Notes under the pieces: generated by a model
Databases searched by the model: none
What the model saw: only the letters and a program-made list of their open reading frames with translations
What the model was told of the DNA's origin: nothing
Program-made: the position numbers and the translations under genes
Part shown: one piece after another, positions 15,376 through 23,947 of the stretch
Numbering within the stretch: position 1 is the stretch's first letter
Layout: every line of letters starts with the position of its first letter
Origin: Candidatus Aalborgicola bjergmarkensis
GTDB taxonomy: Bacteria > Pseudomonadota > Gammaproteobacteria > Burkholderiales > Burkholderiaceae_C
Assembly: GCA_016708725.1 (NCBI GenBank)
Contig: JADJFE010000040.1
Location: 124,001 to 188,000 of the forward strand
Length of the DNA stretch: 64,000 nt
Direction of reading: 5' to 3'

Positions 15376-16671
15376 GTGCGTCACATACCCCATGGTATGT
15401 GGCAGCCACAGCACAATCTGCGGGAACAGCGTGATGCCCAGCAGCAGCATGAGCAGCATGAGAAGAAACGGCCAGCCCTCGCGCACCATCTCGCCGATGG
15501 GAATTCCGGTCAGCGCCTTGGTCACGAACAGCAGCATGCCAAAGGGCGGGTGAATCAGGCCTATCATCATGTTGAGCACGACCAGCACGCCAAAGTGCAC
15601 CAGGTCCACGCCCAGAAGCTTGGCCGCCGGCAGCAGCATGGGGACAAACACCAGCAGCAGCACCGAGACATCCAGAAAACACCCCAACACCAGGAACATG
15701 GCGTTGACCAGCAGCAAAAATTGCAGCTGCGACAAATGCATGCCGTCCACCCACTGCGCCATGGCCTGCGGTACGCCCTCGGCGGTAAACGCATAGTTCA
15801 GCATGAAGGAGCCCGCCAGAATCAGCGTGATGACCGCGCTGCCCCGGGTGGACTCCAGCACCACGCCCCAAAAGCTGCGCCAGCTCAAGGCGCGGTACAC
15901 CACACCCGCCAGAATCAGCGCATGCAAGGCGGCCACCGCAGCCGCCTCAGTGGGGGTGAAGGCACCGGAATAGATGCCGCCCAACAGCACGATGGGCATG
16001 GACAAGGGCAGGGCACCTCGGTACAAGATGGCAGGCCACGCACGCAACGGGATTTTTTCTTCCCGTGGCATGTTGCGTTGGGTGGCGATGTAATGCACCA
16101 CCACCATCATCAGGAATGCCATCAGAAAGCCCGGCAGGACGCCCCCCAGAAACAGCGCCCCTACCGACGCACCCGACACCAGGGCGTAAATCACCATCGG
16201 TATGCTGGGTGGGATGATAGGCCCCAGCGTGGCGCTGGCCACCACCACCGCACCGGCAAAACCGCGCGTGTATTCGGGTTTTTTGAGCATCTGGCGGATG
16301 GTGACCAGGCCAGGTCCGGCGGCATCGGCAATGGCGCTGCCGCTCATGCCCGAGAAAATCACGCTCACCAGAATATCCACCTGCGCCAGGCCGCCGCGCA
16401 TGCGCCCGACCAGAATGCGGCAAAAGTCAAAAATGCGCTCGCTCACGGTGCCCGCGTTCATGATGTTGGCGGCAAACACGAACATCGGAACGGCCAGCAG
16501 CACATAGCTGTTGTACAGGCCGTTGCACACCTGCTCGGCAACCAGCCCCATGTCCTGGCGCTTGACCAGCAGGTAGGCAATGCCAGCAGCCAGCATGGAA
16601 AATCCCACCGGCATGCGCAGCAGCATGCCCGCCACAAGGACCAGGACGAGAACAGTAATACCAAAGGTCAT
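15373..16671 (-). CDS. dctM: TRAP transporter large permease DctM
   Basis: The large membrane subunit (432 aa, about 12-13 hydrophobic helices) of a tripartite ATP-independent periplasmic transporter. It drives solute uptake with a sodium or proton gradient. Family motifs seen: VSVIFSGMSGSAIADAAGPG, PPSIPMVIYALVSGASVGAL and SGAFTPTEAAAVA. It follows dctQ with a 13-bp gap on the same strand, completing a dctP-dctQ-dctM order. The carried acid is not evident from the permease. Confidence 0.96.
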   Translation of the reverse strand: MTFGITVLVLVLVAGMLLRMPVGFSMLAAGIAYLLVKRQDMGLVAEQVCNGLYNSYVLLAVPMFVFAANIMNAGTVSERIFDFCRILVGRMRGGLAQVDILVSVIFSGMSGSAIADAAGPGLVTIRQMLKKPEYTRGFAGAVVVASATLGPIIPPSIPMVIYALVSGASVGALFLGGVLPGFLMAFLMMVVVHYIATQRNMPREEKIPLRAWPAILYRGALPLSMPIVLLGGIYSGAFTPTEAAAVAALHALILAGVVYRALSWRSFWGVVLESTRGSAVITLILAGSFMLNYAFTAEGVPQAMAQWVDGMHLSQLQFLLLVNAMFLVLGCFLDVSVLLLVFVPMLLPAAKLLGVDLVHFGVLVVLNMMIGLIHPPFGMLLFVTKALTGIPIGEMVREGWPFLLMLLMLLLGITLFPQIVLWLPHTMGYVTH

Positions 16672-16684
16672 GGATCGTTAATCG

Positions 16685-17185
16685 TTATCCGGTGCTCAGA
16701 TGGGCGTGCAGACCAATGCCGCGCATGGCGTCCACGATGCCCCAGGCGCAGCGCAGCACCAGGGCGGTCAGCAGCAGCACAAAGGGCAGATACACCCACA
16801 TCAGGGGCACCCCCAGCACCGGCGTGCCCTCACGCGCCATGAAGTGCACATAGTCCCAACTGGCGGGCAGGGCGACCAGCGCCAGCGCGCCGACCAGCAG
16901 GTTGCCCACGATCTTCATCGCCTGGCGGGTGCGTCGCCCCACACTGTTCCACACCAGATCAAACACCACATGCTCGCGCTCGGGCACTACGGCAGCAGCG
17001 GCCCACAAGATGACCCAGATGTAGAGAATGACCGCCGCCTCGTCGGTCCAGGGTAGTGGCTTTTGAAAACCAAAGCGCGCCGTGATCTGGACGATAAAGA
17101 CCAGAAACAGCGCCAGGAACAGGCCGCCGCCCAGGGCATTGGCGGCGTTTTGCAGCCAGTGTTGCCAGCGTTGCATGCTCAGCAT
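16685..17185 (-). CDS. dctQ: TRAP transporter small permease DctQ
   Basis: The small membrane subunit (about 166 aa) with four hydrophobic helices. The DctQ signature region is PLPWTDEAAVILYIWVILWA near residue 45. The frame could start at a TTG (17191) that overlaps the dctP stop codon; the ATG at 17185, 2 bp after that stop, is preferred. It bridges the binding protein and DctM in the membrane complex. Confidence 0.93.
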   Translation of the reverse strand: MLSMQRWQHWLQNAANALGGGLFLALFLVFIVQITARFGFQKPLPWTDEAAVILYIWVILWAAAAVVPEREHVVFDLVWNSVGRRTRQAMKIVGNLLVGALALVALPASWDYVHFMAREGTPVLGVPLMWVYLPFVLLLTALVLRCAWGIVDAMRGIGLHAHLSTG

Positions 17186-17187
17186 GT

Positions 17188-18195
17188 TCAACGTGTAGCG
17201 TTGATGCGCTCAAGCAAGCCTTTGGGCCAGACCTTGGCGTAGTCGGAGTTCTGGTAGGCGGCTTGCACCGATTTGTGAAATGCCTCGACATCGGGAACGG
17301 TCACTTGCAGCCCTTCTTTTTTGAAAAATTCCACCAGCTGGGCTTCTTCCTTGAGGCGGTTTTCGTTGTTGAATGCAGCGGCGGCCTGTGCGGCAGCGTT
17401 TACCTTTTGTTTTTGCACAGCACTCAGGGCGTTGAAGCTCTTGTTGGCAATGGCAATGAACAAGCCGTCCACCAGGTGGTTGGTTAGCACAATCTGTTTG
17501 GTGACCTCGTAGAACTTGGCGGCACGCACCGAGGGCAGGGGGTTGTCCTGACCATCAATGGTGCCGGTTTTAAGACCCATGTACACCTCGCCAAATGCCA
17601 GCGGTGTAGCCGTGGCACCCAGTGCCTCGCCCAGGAACAGCCAGTCTTTGGAGCCAGGCATGCGCAGCTTGACGCCTTTGAGGTCGGCGGGTGTTTTGAC
17701 ATTGCGCGGCTCGCGCAAATTGACCTGGCGGGTGCCCAGGTACGCTGTGGCCAGCGGCGTGATGTCCATCTTGTCGGACACCGCCTTGAAGAGCTCCGCC
17801 CCTATGGGACCGTTGAAGATTTTCTGTTGCTGCGCCGGGTCGCGCACGACGTAACCGGCGGTGAAGATGGAAAATTCGGGCACCAGCTTGGCAATGTCCG
17901 CTGCAGACACGGTGGTCAATTCCAGGTTGCCCCGCGCCATGGCCGCAGGCTCGGCACCCTGTTTGAACAGGGATGCGTTGAGGTTGATCTGCACATCAAA
18001 CTCGCCGGGCGCACTTTTTTCCAGGTTTTCCTTGAAGACGGTCCACATTTTGGCGTGCCAGTCGTCGGGCACGGCGGGTGTGGAGATACGCAATGCGATT
18101 TTGTTTTGTGCAAAACTTGCAAAACTTATAGCGCTGATGCCCAGCGCCGCAACGGTTGCGAGCAGGTTGCGGCGGTTAAAGACGGTAAAGTTCAT
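17188..18195 (-). CDS. dctP: TRAP transporter periplasmic binding protein DctP
   Basis: A periplasmic solute receptor of the DctP family. ATG 18195 (MNFTVFNRRNLLATVAALG) gives a good signal peptide with AGGA upstream; the longer frame from 18228 would add a non-signal extension. The mature part has the family core VKLRMPGSKDWLFLGEALGA with the substrate carboxylate-binding Arg, and GEVYMGLKTGTIDGQDNPL. Length is 335 aa. Two 9-bp GCAAAACTT copies in the signal-peptide coding region (18110-18127) encode a repeated Ser-Phe-Ala. It is divergent from the RidA-family gene, with which it may share a promoter region. Confidence 0.95.
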   Translation of the reverse strand: MNFTVFNRRNLLATVAALGISAISFASFAQNKIALRISTPAVPDDWHAKMWTVFKENLEKSAPGEFDVQINLNASLFKQGAEPAAMARGNLELTTVSAADIAKLVPEFSIFTAGYVVRDPAQQQKIFNGPIGAELFKAVSDKMDITPLATAYLGTRQVNLREPRNVKTPADLKGVKLRMPGSKDWLFLGEALGATATPLAFGEVYMGLKTGTIDGQDNPLPSVRAAKFYEVTKQIVLTNHLVDGLFIAIANKSFNALSAVQKQKVNAAAQAAAAFNNENRLKEEAQLVEFFKKEGLQVTVPDVEAFHKSVQAAYQNSDYAKVWPKGLLERINATR

Positions 18196-18269
18196 CGTGG
18201 ATGTATCCTGGTGTGGAAAAAATGACATGAATTACGGGTATTCTGGCGCATTCTTTGAAAACCACCTTC

Positions 18270-18289
18270 ATTGGACACTATTGGACACC
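18270..18289. repeat. 10-bp tandem duplication at the ridA start
   Basis: ATTGGACACT followed by ATTGGACACC (9 of 10 identical), ending directly before the ATG at 18290. It occupies the place where a ribosome binding site would be expected; none is otherwise visible. Confidence 0.85.
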
Positions 18290-18793
18290 ATGAATATTTA
18301 CGAAACCCTTTTTCATCTGGACATCACCTTGCCCACAGTGGCACAACCGGCTGCTGCCTATGTACCGTTTGTGCGCAGTGACAAACTGGTTTTTCTGAGT
18401 GGTCACATTGCCAAAAAGGATGACAAGGCCTGGGTCGGTCAGCTGGGCAAAACCATGGAAACCGAGGAGGGCAGGGCGGCTGCGCGCGCTGTTGCCATTG
18501 ATCTGCTGGGAACCTTGCAAGCTGCTGCAGGGGACTTGAACCGTATCGTTCGCATCGTCAAGCTCATGGTATTGGTCAATTCCAGCGCGGATTTCACCGA
18601 ACAGCACCTGGTAGCCAACGGCGCCAGCGAATTGTTGGTCCAGGTCTTTGGTGCGGAAAATGGACCACACGCGCGCAGCGCCTTTGGTGTTACCCAAATT
18701 CCCTTTGGGCGCTTGCGTCGAGATCGAATTGATTGCAGAACTACGTTGAATAAGCAACTTGTGCATAATGCCCACAGCATCTTACAGAAATGA
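18290..18793 (+). CDS. RidA/YjgF-family protein with frameshifted C-terminus
   Basis: RidA-family proteins hydrolyse reactive enamine/imine intermediates from PLP enzymes. The body is normal (FVRSDKLVFLSGHIAKKDD, AAAGDLNRIVRIVKLMVLVN, GPHARSAFGVTQIPFG). After QIPFG the frame reads into an unusual Arg-rich tail. If one base is removed near 18706-18710, the next frame gives the expected family ending ACVEIELIAELR with a TGA at 18747-18749. The gene therefore carries a one-base insertion close to its 3' end, or the assembly has an error there. The missing piece contains the active-site Glu of the family (in CVEIEL), so the product as read may be inactive. Divergent from dctP. Confidence 0.88.
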   Translation: MNIYETLFHLDITLPTVAQPAAAYVPFVRSDKLVFLSGHIAKKDDKAWVGQLGKTMETEEGRAAARAVAIDLLGTLQAAAGDLNRIVRIVKLMVLVNSSADFTEQHLVANGASELLVQVFGAENGPHARSAFGVTQIPFGRLRRDRIDCRTTLNKQLVHNAHSILQK

Positions 18794-18799
18794 CGCATT

Positions 18800-19618
18800 G
18801 TGACAAATCTGGCCTTTAGTGATTCCGAATTCAAACAATTAGCCGACATCATGTACGAGGCGGTTGGCTTGGCGTACAACGACTCCAAGAAGTCCTTGAT
18901 TCACTCGCGCCTGTCGCCACGCATCCAGAAACTCGGACTCTCAGGATTCGCTGAATACATTGCCTTGCTCAATGACGAATCACAACCCGCCGAATTCCAG
19001 ATGGCCGTGGACTTGTTGACAACCAACGAAACGTATTTTTTTCGTGAACCCCGGCACTACGAGGTGCTGGAGCGTGAACTGGCCAGCTACCGCAACAAAG
19101 CCCCGATTGCCATCTGGAGTGCTGCTGCATCGTTTGGCGATGAAGCCTACAGCACGGCCATGTTGCTGTCTGACATGCAGACTGCCGGGCGCATCGGTGC
19201 AGACTGGTCGATTCTGGCAACAGACATCAGCCACCGTGTGCTCTTGAGTGCCAAGGAAGCGATTTATCCCGAGGACCGTTTGCGTGCCGTCTCACCTGAG
19301 CGCTTGCGTCGTTATTGCTTGCGCGGCGAAGGTCCGGCTGAGGGGCAAGCCAAAATACAGGATCGTCTGCGTTCCAGGGTTCAGTTCGGGCAACTCAATT
19401 TGTGCAAACCGTTTAGCGGACTCGGGCCATTTGATGTGGTTTTTTTGCGCAATGTGCTGATCTATTTTGATGCAGCAACCAAGAGCGAAGTGGTGGATCG
19501 TGTACTGGAAACACTCAAGCCAGGAGGGTTATTTTTTCTCGGTACTGCCGAAGGCCGCGTACCCTGCAAAACTCCTCTGGAAACAGTGATTCCGGGGGCC
19601 TTTCGCAAGGCGCATTGA
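18800..19618 (+). CDS. cheR: Chemotaxis protein methyltransferase CheR
   Basis: Methylates glutamates of chemoreceptors using SAM. The 272-residue protein has the N-terminal CheR helical domain and the motif LLTTNETYFFREPRHYE, then a Rossmann SAM domain (IWSAAASFGDEAYSTAML, VVFLRNVLIYFD, LKPGGLFFLGTAE). The loop SAAASFGDEAYS differs from the E. coli form SAAASTGEEPYS, but the key acidic position is retained. The start is GTG 18800. It is the first of three linked genes cheR-cheD-cheB and lacks a C-terminal receptor-tail-binding pentapeptide domain. Confidence 0.95.
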   Translation: MTNLAFSDSEFKQLADIMYEAVGLAYNDSKKSLIHSRLSPRIQKLGLSGFAEYIALLNDESQPAEFQMAVDLLTTNETYFFREPRHYEVLERELASYRNKAPIAIWSAAASFGDEAYSTAMLLSDMQTAGRIGADWSILATDISHRVLLSAKEAIYPEDRLRAVSPERLRRYCLRGEGPAEGQAKIQDRLRSRVQFGQLNLCKPFSGLGPFDVVFLRNVLIYFDAATKSEVVDRVLETLKPGGLFFLGTAEGRVPCKTPLETVIPGAFRKAH

Positions 19619-19640
19619 CGCATTGATATAGGGTGAAAAA

Positions 19641-20159
19641 ATGGTAAATCGACTGAGACACACCAGGACGATACCTGGAACCGGTATCAAAACGGTAGAG
19701 TTGATGCCCGGTGATGTGGCGCTGGGGCAAACGGGTGACATGCTAAAAACGCTGCTGGGTTCGTGCGTCAGCGTCATCCTGACCGATCCACGGCGCACGG
19801 TGGGTGCCATGTGCCACATCGTGCATGTTGGCCATCCCACGGTTGCCAATGCACGCAACACCGCTTATGGTCAGCCTGCGATGAGTCATATGTTCTCCCG
19901 TTTGCTCTCGGTGGGTGTCAACCCTGCCTTATGCGACGCCTATGTCTTTGGTGGCGGCAATATGTTTCCCAACTTGTTCAACACGCGCCACGTGGGCAAT
20001 GCCAATGTGGATTGGGTGCTGGATTTTCTGGATGCATCCGGGGTTGCGGTGGTGGACCATTGTCTGGGTGGCAAGGGTTATCGCAAGGTAGCCTGGACTG
20101 TAGGGCACAATGCACCCATGGTGGAAAACGTAATTACCCAAAACGTAATTACCCAATAA
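19641..20159 (+). CDS. cheD: Chemoreceptor glutamine deamidase CheD
   Basis: Deamidates specific glutamines of chemoreceptors to tune their signalling. The 172-residue protein contains the catalytic Cys in LLGSCVSVILTD, the His in GAMCHIVHVGH and the conserved FGGGNMF. ATG 19641 has AGGGTG upstream. It lies between cheR and cheB. The last ten codons are a perfect 15-bp tandem duplication, giving the C-terminus NVITQNVITQ, so five residues were probably added recently. Confidence 0.94.
   Translation: MVNRLRHTRTIPGTGIKTVELMPGDVALGQTGDMLKTLLGSCVSVILTDPRRTVGAMCHIVHVGHPTVANARNTAYGQPAMSHMFSRLLSVGVNPALCDAYVFGGGNMFPNLFNTRHVGNANVDWVLDFLDASGVAVVDHCLGGKGYRKVAWTVGHNAPMVENVITQNVITQ
20125..20154. repeat. 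15-bp perfect tandem duplication at the end of cheD
   Basis: Two copies of AAAACGTAATTACCC, in frame, ending 2 bp before the TAA stop of cheD. They duplicate a five-residue block. Confidence 0.95.
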
Positions 20160-20179
20160 ATTCGATAAGGGAGCATGTA

Positions 20180-21250
20180 GTGGGCGTCAAAGTTTTTGTT
20201 GTGGATGATTCCGCCGTGGTGCGCCAGACGCTGGCGCATTTGCTGGCCGGTAATGCGGAAATAGAGCTGATAGGCAGTGCGCCCAACCCTTTGTTGGCCC
20301 TGGATATGATCCGCAAGAATCCACCGGACGTATTGTTGCTCGACATCGAAATGCCTGGCATGGATGGCCTGACATTTTTGCGCCAGATCATGGCCAGTAC
20401 GCCGATTCCAACGGTCATTTGCTCGACACTTTCAACCGAAGGCAGTGCGGTGGCGCTGGAGGCGCTTGCTGCCGGTGCAGTTGCCGTTCTGGCCAAACCC
20501 AAGCTGGGATTGAAACAGTTTCTGGACGACTCCCGGCGTGAACTGATCCAGACGCTCAAGACCGCCGCCAAATCCAGACCCAAAGGCCGTGTGGTGGCAA
20601 GCGCACCCCTGGTCAAGCCCGTCAACCTTGCCGCGAGCAGTCGCGCCCCGGCAATGGGTGGTGTGCATGCGCTGGCCATGAATAAACCGATTGTTATTGG
20701 CAGCTCAACGGGGGGTACCCAGGCCATTGAAACCGTGCTCACCCAGTTACCGGCGGATGCGCCTGGAATTGCGATCACCCAGCACATGCCGGAAAAATTT
20801 ACCGCCATGTATTCCAAGCGTCTGGATGGATTGTGTGCCATCAACGTGCGCGAAGCCTGTGATGGCGACCGCCTGGAGCGCGGCGTGGCCTTGATCGCAC
20901 CAGGTGGATTGCACATGCAACTGCGCAAGAATGCCGGGCAGTATTACGTGAAAATAGTCGATGGCCCCCCCGTCAACCGCCACAAACCTTCGGTGGATGT
21001 GTTATTCCGCTCCACCGCCGAGTGCGCCGGGCAGGATGCACTGGCCATAATCATGACCGGCATGGGCGACGATGGCGCCCGTGGCATGAAGGTGTTGCAC
21101 GATGGCGGTGCCAGAACCATTGCCCAGAACGAGGAAACCTGCGTCGTGTTCGGCATGCCCAAGGAAGCCATCAAACTGCAAGCCGTGGATGAAATTCTGC
21201 CGCTGGAGCACATCGCCCGCGCTATTTTGCAGTTCGACTCACGGGCTTGA
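20180..21250 (+). CDS. cheB: Chemotaxis methylesterase/deamidase CheB
   Basis: Removes methyl groups from chemoreceptors when its receiver domain is phosphorylated by CheA. The N-terminal REC domain has the phosphoacceptor Asp in VLLLDIEMPGMDGL and a Lys in VLAKPK. The C-terminal esterase has the Ser (IGSSTGGTQAIE), His (ITQHMPEKFT) and Asp (MTGMGDDGARGM) triad. GTG 20180 is chosen because AAGGGAG precedes it and the REC domain begins at once; the open frame extends upstream inside cheD without a start signal. No cheA or cheY gene is in the window. Confidence 0.96.
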   Translation: MGVKVFVVDDSAVVRQTLAHLLAGNAEIELIGSAPNPLLALDMIRKNPPDVLLLDIEMPGMDGLTFLRQIMASTPIPTVICSTLSTEGSAVALEALAAGAVAVLAKPKLGLKQFLDDSRRELIQTLKTAAKSRPKGRVVASAPLVKPVNLAASSRAPAMGGVHALAMNKPIVIGSSTGGTQAIETVLTQLPADAPGIAITQHMPEKFTAMYSKRLDGLCAINVREACDGDRLERGVALIAPGGLHMQLRKNAGQYYVKIVDGPPVNRHKPSVDVLFRSTAECAGQDALAIIMTGMGDDGARGMKVLHDGGARTIAQNEETCVVFGMPKEAIKLQAVDEILPLEHIARAILQFDSRA

Positions 21251-21261
21251 GCGCTTGAGCG
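21246..21261. repeat. 8-bp tandem duplication at the cheB stop codon
   Basis: Two copies of CTTGAGCG followed by a third, diverged CTTGGACG. The first copy contains the TGA stop of cheB (21248-21250). Confidence 0.85.
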
Positions 21262-21274
21262 CTTGGACGGTGTA

Positions 21275-21796
21275 TCAGGCGTAGGTGGAAACCATGCCCA
21301 GTTCGGCGTTGCTCAACAGCGACTCCATGTTCATGACAATCAGCATGCGATTTTCCAGATTCGCCAGGCCGACAATAAAACGGGCGTCAATCGACGATTC
21401 AAATTGTGGGGCTGGCCGGATGATCCTGGAGTCCAGGGTAACCACGTCCGAGACCGAATCGACCACCGCCCCGATCACCGAACCGTGAACATTCAGGATG
21501 ATGACCACGGTAAAGTCGTTGTATTCGACTTGGGAAATGTTGAGTTTCATGCGCAAATCGACTATCGGAACAATCACACCGCGCAGATTGATCACGCCTT
21601 TGATAAAAGACGGTGAATTCACCATGCTGATGGGTTCTTCGTACGAGCGGATCTCCTGTACCTGCAAAATGTCAATGGCATACTCTTCCGAGCCCAGACG
21701 CAGTGTCAGGTATTGACCCGATGCGGAGTCAGTCGCCCGGTTGGACGACTTGCCCCGTGGGTCGGTAAAACTGTTGGATGTGGTCGATGTAGACAT
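21275..21796 (-). CDS. cheW: Chemotaxis coupling protein CheW
   Basis: An adaptor linking chemoreceptors to CheA. The 173-residue protein has the CheW fold (QYLTLRLGSEEYAIDILQVQ, INLRGVIVPIVDLRMKL, GAVVDSVSDVVTL). ATG 21796 with GGGAGA upstream is chosen; the open frame extends to 22108 but that part overlaps parE and is not protein-like. It is convergent with cheB (24 bp apart) and divergent from parE. A Ser/Thr-rich N-terminal extension of about 28 residues precedes the domain. Confidence 0.94.
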   Translation of the reverse strand: MSTSTTSNSFTDPRGKSSNRATDSASGQYLTLRLGSEEYAIDILQVQEIRSYEEPISMVNSPSFIKGVINLRGVIVPIVDLRMKLNISQVEYNDFTVVIILNVHGSVIGAVVDSVSDVVTLDSRIIRPAPQFESSIDARFIVGLANLENRMLIVMNMESLLSNAELGMVSTYA

Positions 21797-21899
21797 GGCT
21801 GTCTCCCTGGTTTCAAACGCTTGCCGCACAGACGCACAGAATATGCCTGCGAACGGTGCGAATGATACACGCCGCATGGCTGGCAGATGACAGGTGATA

Positions 21900-21919
21900 G
21901 CATGTGATTGCATGTGATT
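21900..21919. repeat. 10-bp perfect tandem duplication between cheW and parE
   Basis: Two adjacent copies of GCATGTGATT in the divergent promoter region, about 40 bp before the parE start. Confidence 0.9.
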
Positions 21920-21959
21920 ACATACAGTAGTTACCAATGAGCCGTTACAATCACGCCCC

Positions 21960-23942
21960 ATGGCAGCAAAACTCACTCCCGCTCCCGCCCCCGAATATTC
22001 TGAAGGCTCCATCCGGGTTCTCAAAGGGCTGGAACCCGTCAAGCAGCGTCCGGGCATGTATACCCGCACCGATAACCCCTTGCACATCATCCAGGAAGTG
22101 CTGGACAACGCCGCCGACGAGGCGCTGGGCGGCTATGGCAAGAAAATCAAGGTCACGCTGCATACCGATGGTTCGGTCAGCGTCGAGGATGACGGGCGCG
22201 GCATTCCGTTCGGCTTGCACCCGGAAGAAAAAGCGCCGGTGATCGAGCTGGTGTTTTGCCGCTTGCACGCCGGTGGCAAGTTCGACAAAGGCAAAGGCGG
22301 TGCCTACAGCTTTTCCGGCGGTCTGCACGGCGTGGGCGTCAGCGTGACCAATGCCCTGGCCAAACGGCTGGAAGCCACGTCCTGCCGCGACGGCATGGTG
22401 GCAAAAATTGCCTTTGAAAACGGCGATGTGGCCGAACCCCTGCAAAGCCGCAAAGCCGGGGAGGGCGAGCGCAGGTCCGGCACCACGGTGCGCGTCTGGC
22501 CCGATGCCAAATACTTTGAATCGCCACTGCTGCCTCTGAACGAGTTGACGCATCTGCTGCGCAGCAAGGCCGTGCTGATGCCGGGCGTGGCAGTGTCCTT
22601 GCTGGTCGAAAAAACAAAGGAAACGCAAACCTGGCTCTACAAGGGCGGCTTGCGTGACTACCTGCAGCAAACCCTGGGCGGCGAGCCAGTCATTCCGCTC
22701 TTTGAGGGCCAAGGCTTTGCCGATGCCCAGAACGAAAGTTTTGCCGAAGGCGAGGGCGCTGCCTGGTGCGTGGCGTTCACCGAAGAGGGTGCCACCGTGC
22801 GTGAGAGTTATGTCAACCTGATTCCCACCAGCGCCGGTGGCACGCACGACAGTGGTTTGCGCGATGGCCTGTTCACGGCGGTCAAGAGCTTTGTCGAATT
22901 GCATTCGCTGCTGCCCAAGGGCGTCAAATTGATCCCCGAGGACGTGTTTGCCCGCGCCAGCTATGTGCTGTCCACCAAGGTACTCGATCCGCAGTTCCAG
23001 GGCCAGATCAAGGAGCGGCTCAATTCGCGTGATGCGGTACGCCTGGTCTCCGGCTTTGTGCGCCCGACGCTGGAGTTGTGGCTGAACCAGCATGTCGAAT
23101 ACGGCAAGCGGCTGGCGGAACTGGCCATCCGGGCGGCCCAGTCGCGGCAAAAGGCCGGGCAAAAGGTTGAAAAGCGCAAGAGTTCGGGCGTGGCAGTCCT
23201 GCCAGGCAAGCTGACCGATTGCGAGAGCAAGGATACGGCCTACAACGAAGTCTTTCTGGTCGAGGGCGACTCGGCGGGCGGCAGCGCAAAAATGGGGCGC
23301 GACAAGGAATTCCAGGCCATTTTGCCCCTGCGTGGCAAGGTGCTCAACACCTGGGAGGTCGAGCGCGACCGTTTGTTTGCGAACACCGAAATCCATGACA
23401 TTTCGGTGGCCATCGGTGTCGATCCGCACGGCCCGAACGACACACCCGACCTCAGCGGCCTGCGTTATGGCAAGGTCTGCATCCTGAGCGATGCCGATGT
23501 TGATGGCTCGCACATCCAGGTGCTGCTGCTGACGCTCTTTTTCCGGCACTTTCCCAAACTCATCGACACGGGCCATGTCTTTGTGGCGCGGCCCCCGCTG
23601 TTTCGCGTCGATGCACCGGCGCGCGGCAAAAAACCCGCGTCCAAAGCCTATGCGCTGGATGAAGGCGAACTGACGGCCATTCTGGACAAGCTCAAAAAAG
23701 AAGGCGTGCGCGAAACCGCCTGGAGCATCAGCCGCTTCAAGGGTCTGGGCGAAATGAACGCCGAACAGTTGTGGGACACCACACTCAACCCGGACACGCG
23801 CCGGCTGTTGCCCGTGCAGATCGGCAGCGCGGATACCGGCGCCACCGAAATCCTGATGGGCAAACTCATGGGCAAGGGCGAAGCAGCGGCACGGCGCGAG
23901 TTGATGGAGTTGCACGGCGACAGCATCGAGGTGGACGTGTGA
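21960..23942 (+). CDS. parE: DNA topoisomerase IV subunit B ParE
   Basis: The ATPase subunit of topoisomerase IV, which separates linked daughter chromosomes. The 660-residue protein has the GHKL ATPase motifs (VLDNAADEALGGYGK, DDGRGIPFG, HGVGVSVTNAL), the TOPRIM domain (EVFLVEGDSAGGSAKMGRDK, DADVDGSHIQ) and the C-terminal FKGLGEMNAEQLWDTT. Length matches betaproteobacterial ParE. No clear ribosome site precedes the ATG. Its stop is 5 bp before the transglycosylase ATG, and parC overlaps that gene, so the topoisomerase subunits share an operon with a cell-wall enzyme. Confidence 0.97.
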   Translation: MAAKLTPAPAPEYSEGSIRVLKGLEPVKQRPGMYTRTDNPLHIIQEVLDNAADEALGGYGKKIKVTLHTDGSVSVEDDGRGIPFGLHPEEKAPVIELVFCRLHAGGKFDKGKGGAYSFSGGLHGVGVSVTNALAKRLEATSCRDGMVAKIAFENGDVAEPLQSRKAGEGERRSGTTVRVWPDAKYFESPLLPLNELTHLLRSKAVLMPGVAVSLLVEKTKETQTWLYKGGLRDYLQQTLGGEPVIPLFEGQGFADAQNESFAEGEGAAWCVAFTEEGATVRESYVNLIPTSAGGTHDSGLRDGLFTAVKSFVELHSLLPKGVKLIPEDVFARASYVLSTKVLDPQFQGQIKERLNSRDAVRLVSGFVRPTLELWLNQHVEYGKRLAELAIRAAQSRQKAGQKVEKRKSSGVAVLPGKLTDCESKDTAYNEVFLVEGDSAGGSAKMGRDKEFQAILPLRGKVLNTWEVERDRLFANTEIHDISVAIGVDPHGPNDTPDLSGLRYGKVCILSDADVDGSHIQVLLLTLFFRHFPKLIDTGHVFVARPPLFRVDAPARGKKPASKAYALDEGELTAILDKLKKEGVRETAWSISRFKGLGEMNAEQLWDTTLNPDTRRLLPVQIGSADTGATEILMGKLMGKGEAAARRELMELHGDSIEVDV

Positions 23943-23947
23943 TTGTG

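Noticed and set aside
15376..16842. A 488-codon plus-strand frame opposite dctM
   Set aside because: A His/Gln-rich translation typical of the antisense of a hydrophobic membrane protein; dctM is clear on the other strand.
19763..20179. Upstream extension of the cheB frame
   Set aside because: It overlaps cheD in another frame and the REC domain starts right after the GTG at 20180, which has a good ribosome site.
21951..23915. A 654-codon open frame on the minus strand opposite parE
   Set aside because: It is a shadow of parE, which has all its motifs on the plus strand; the antisense frame is Gln/His/Ala-rich with no recognisable domain.
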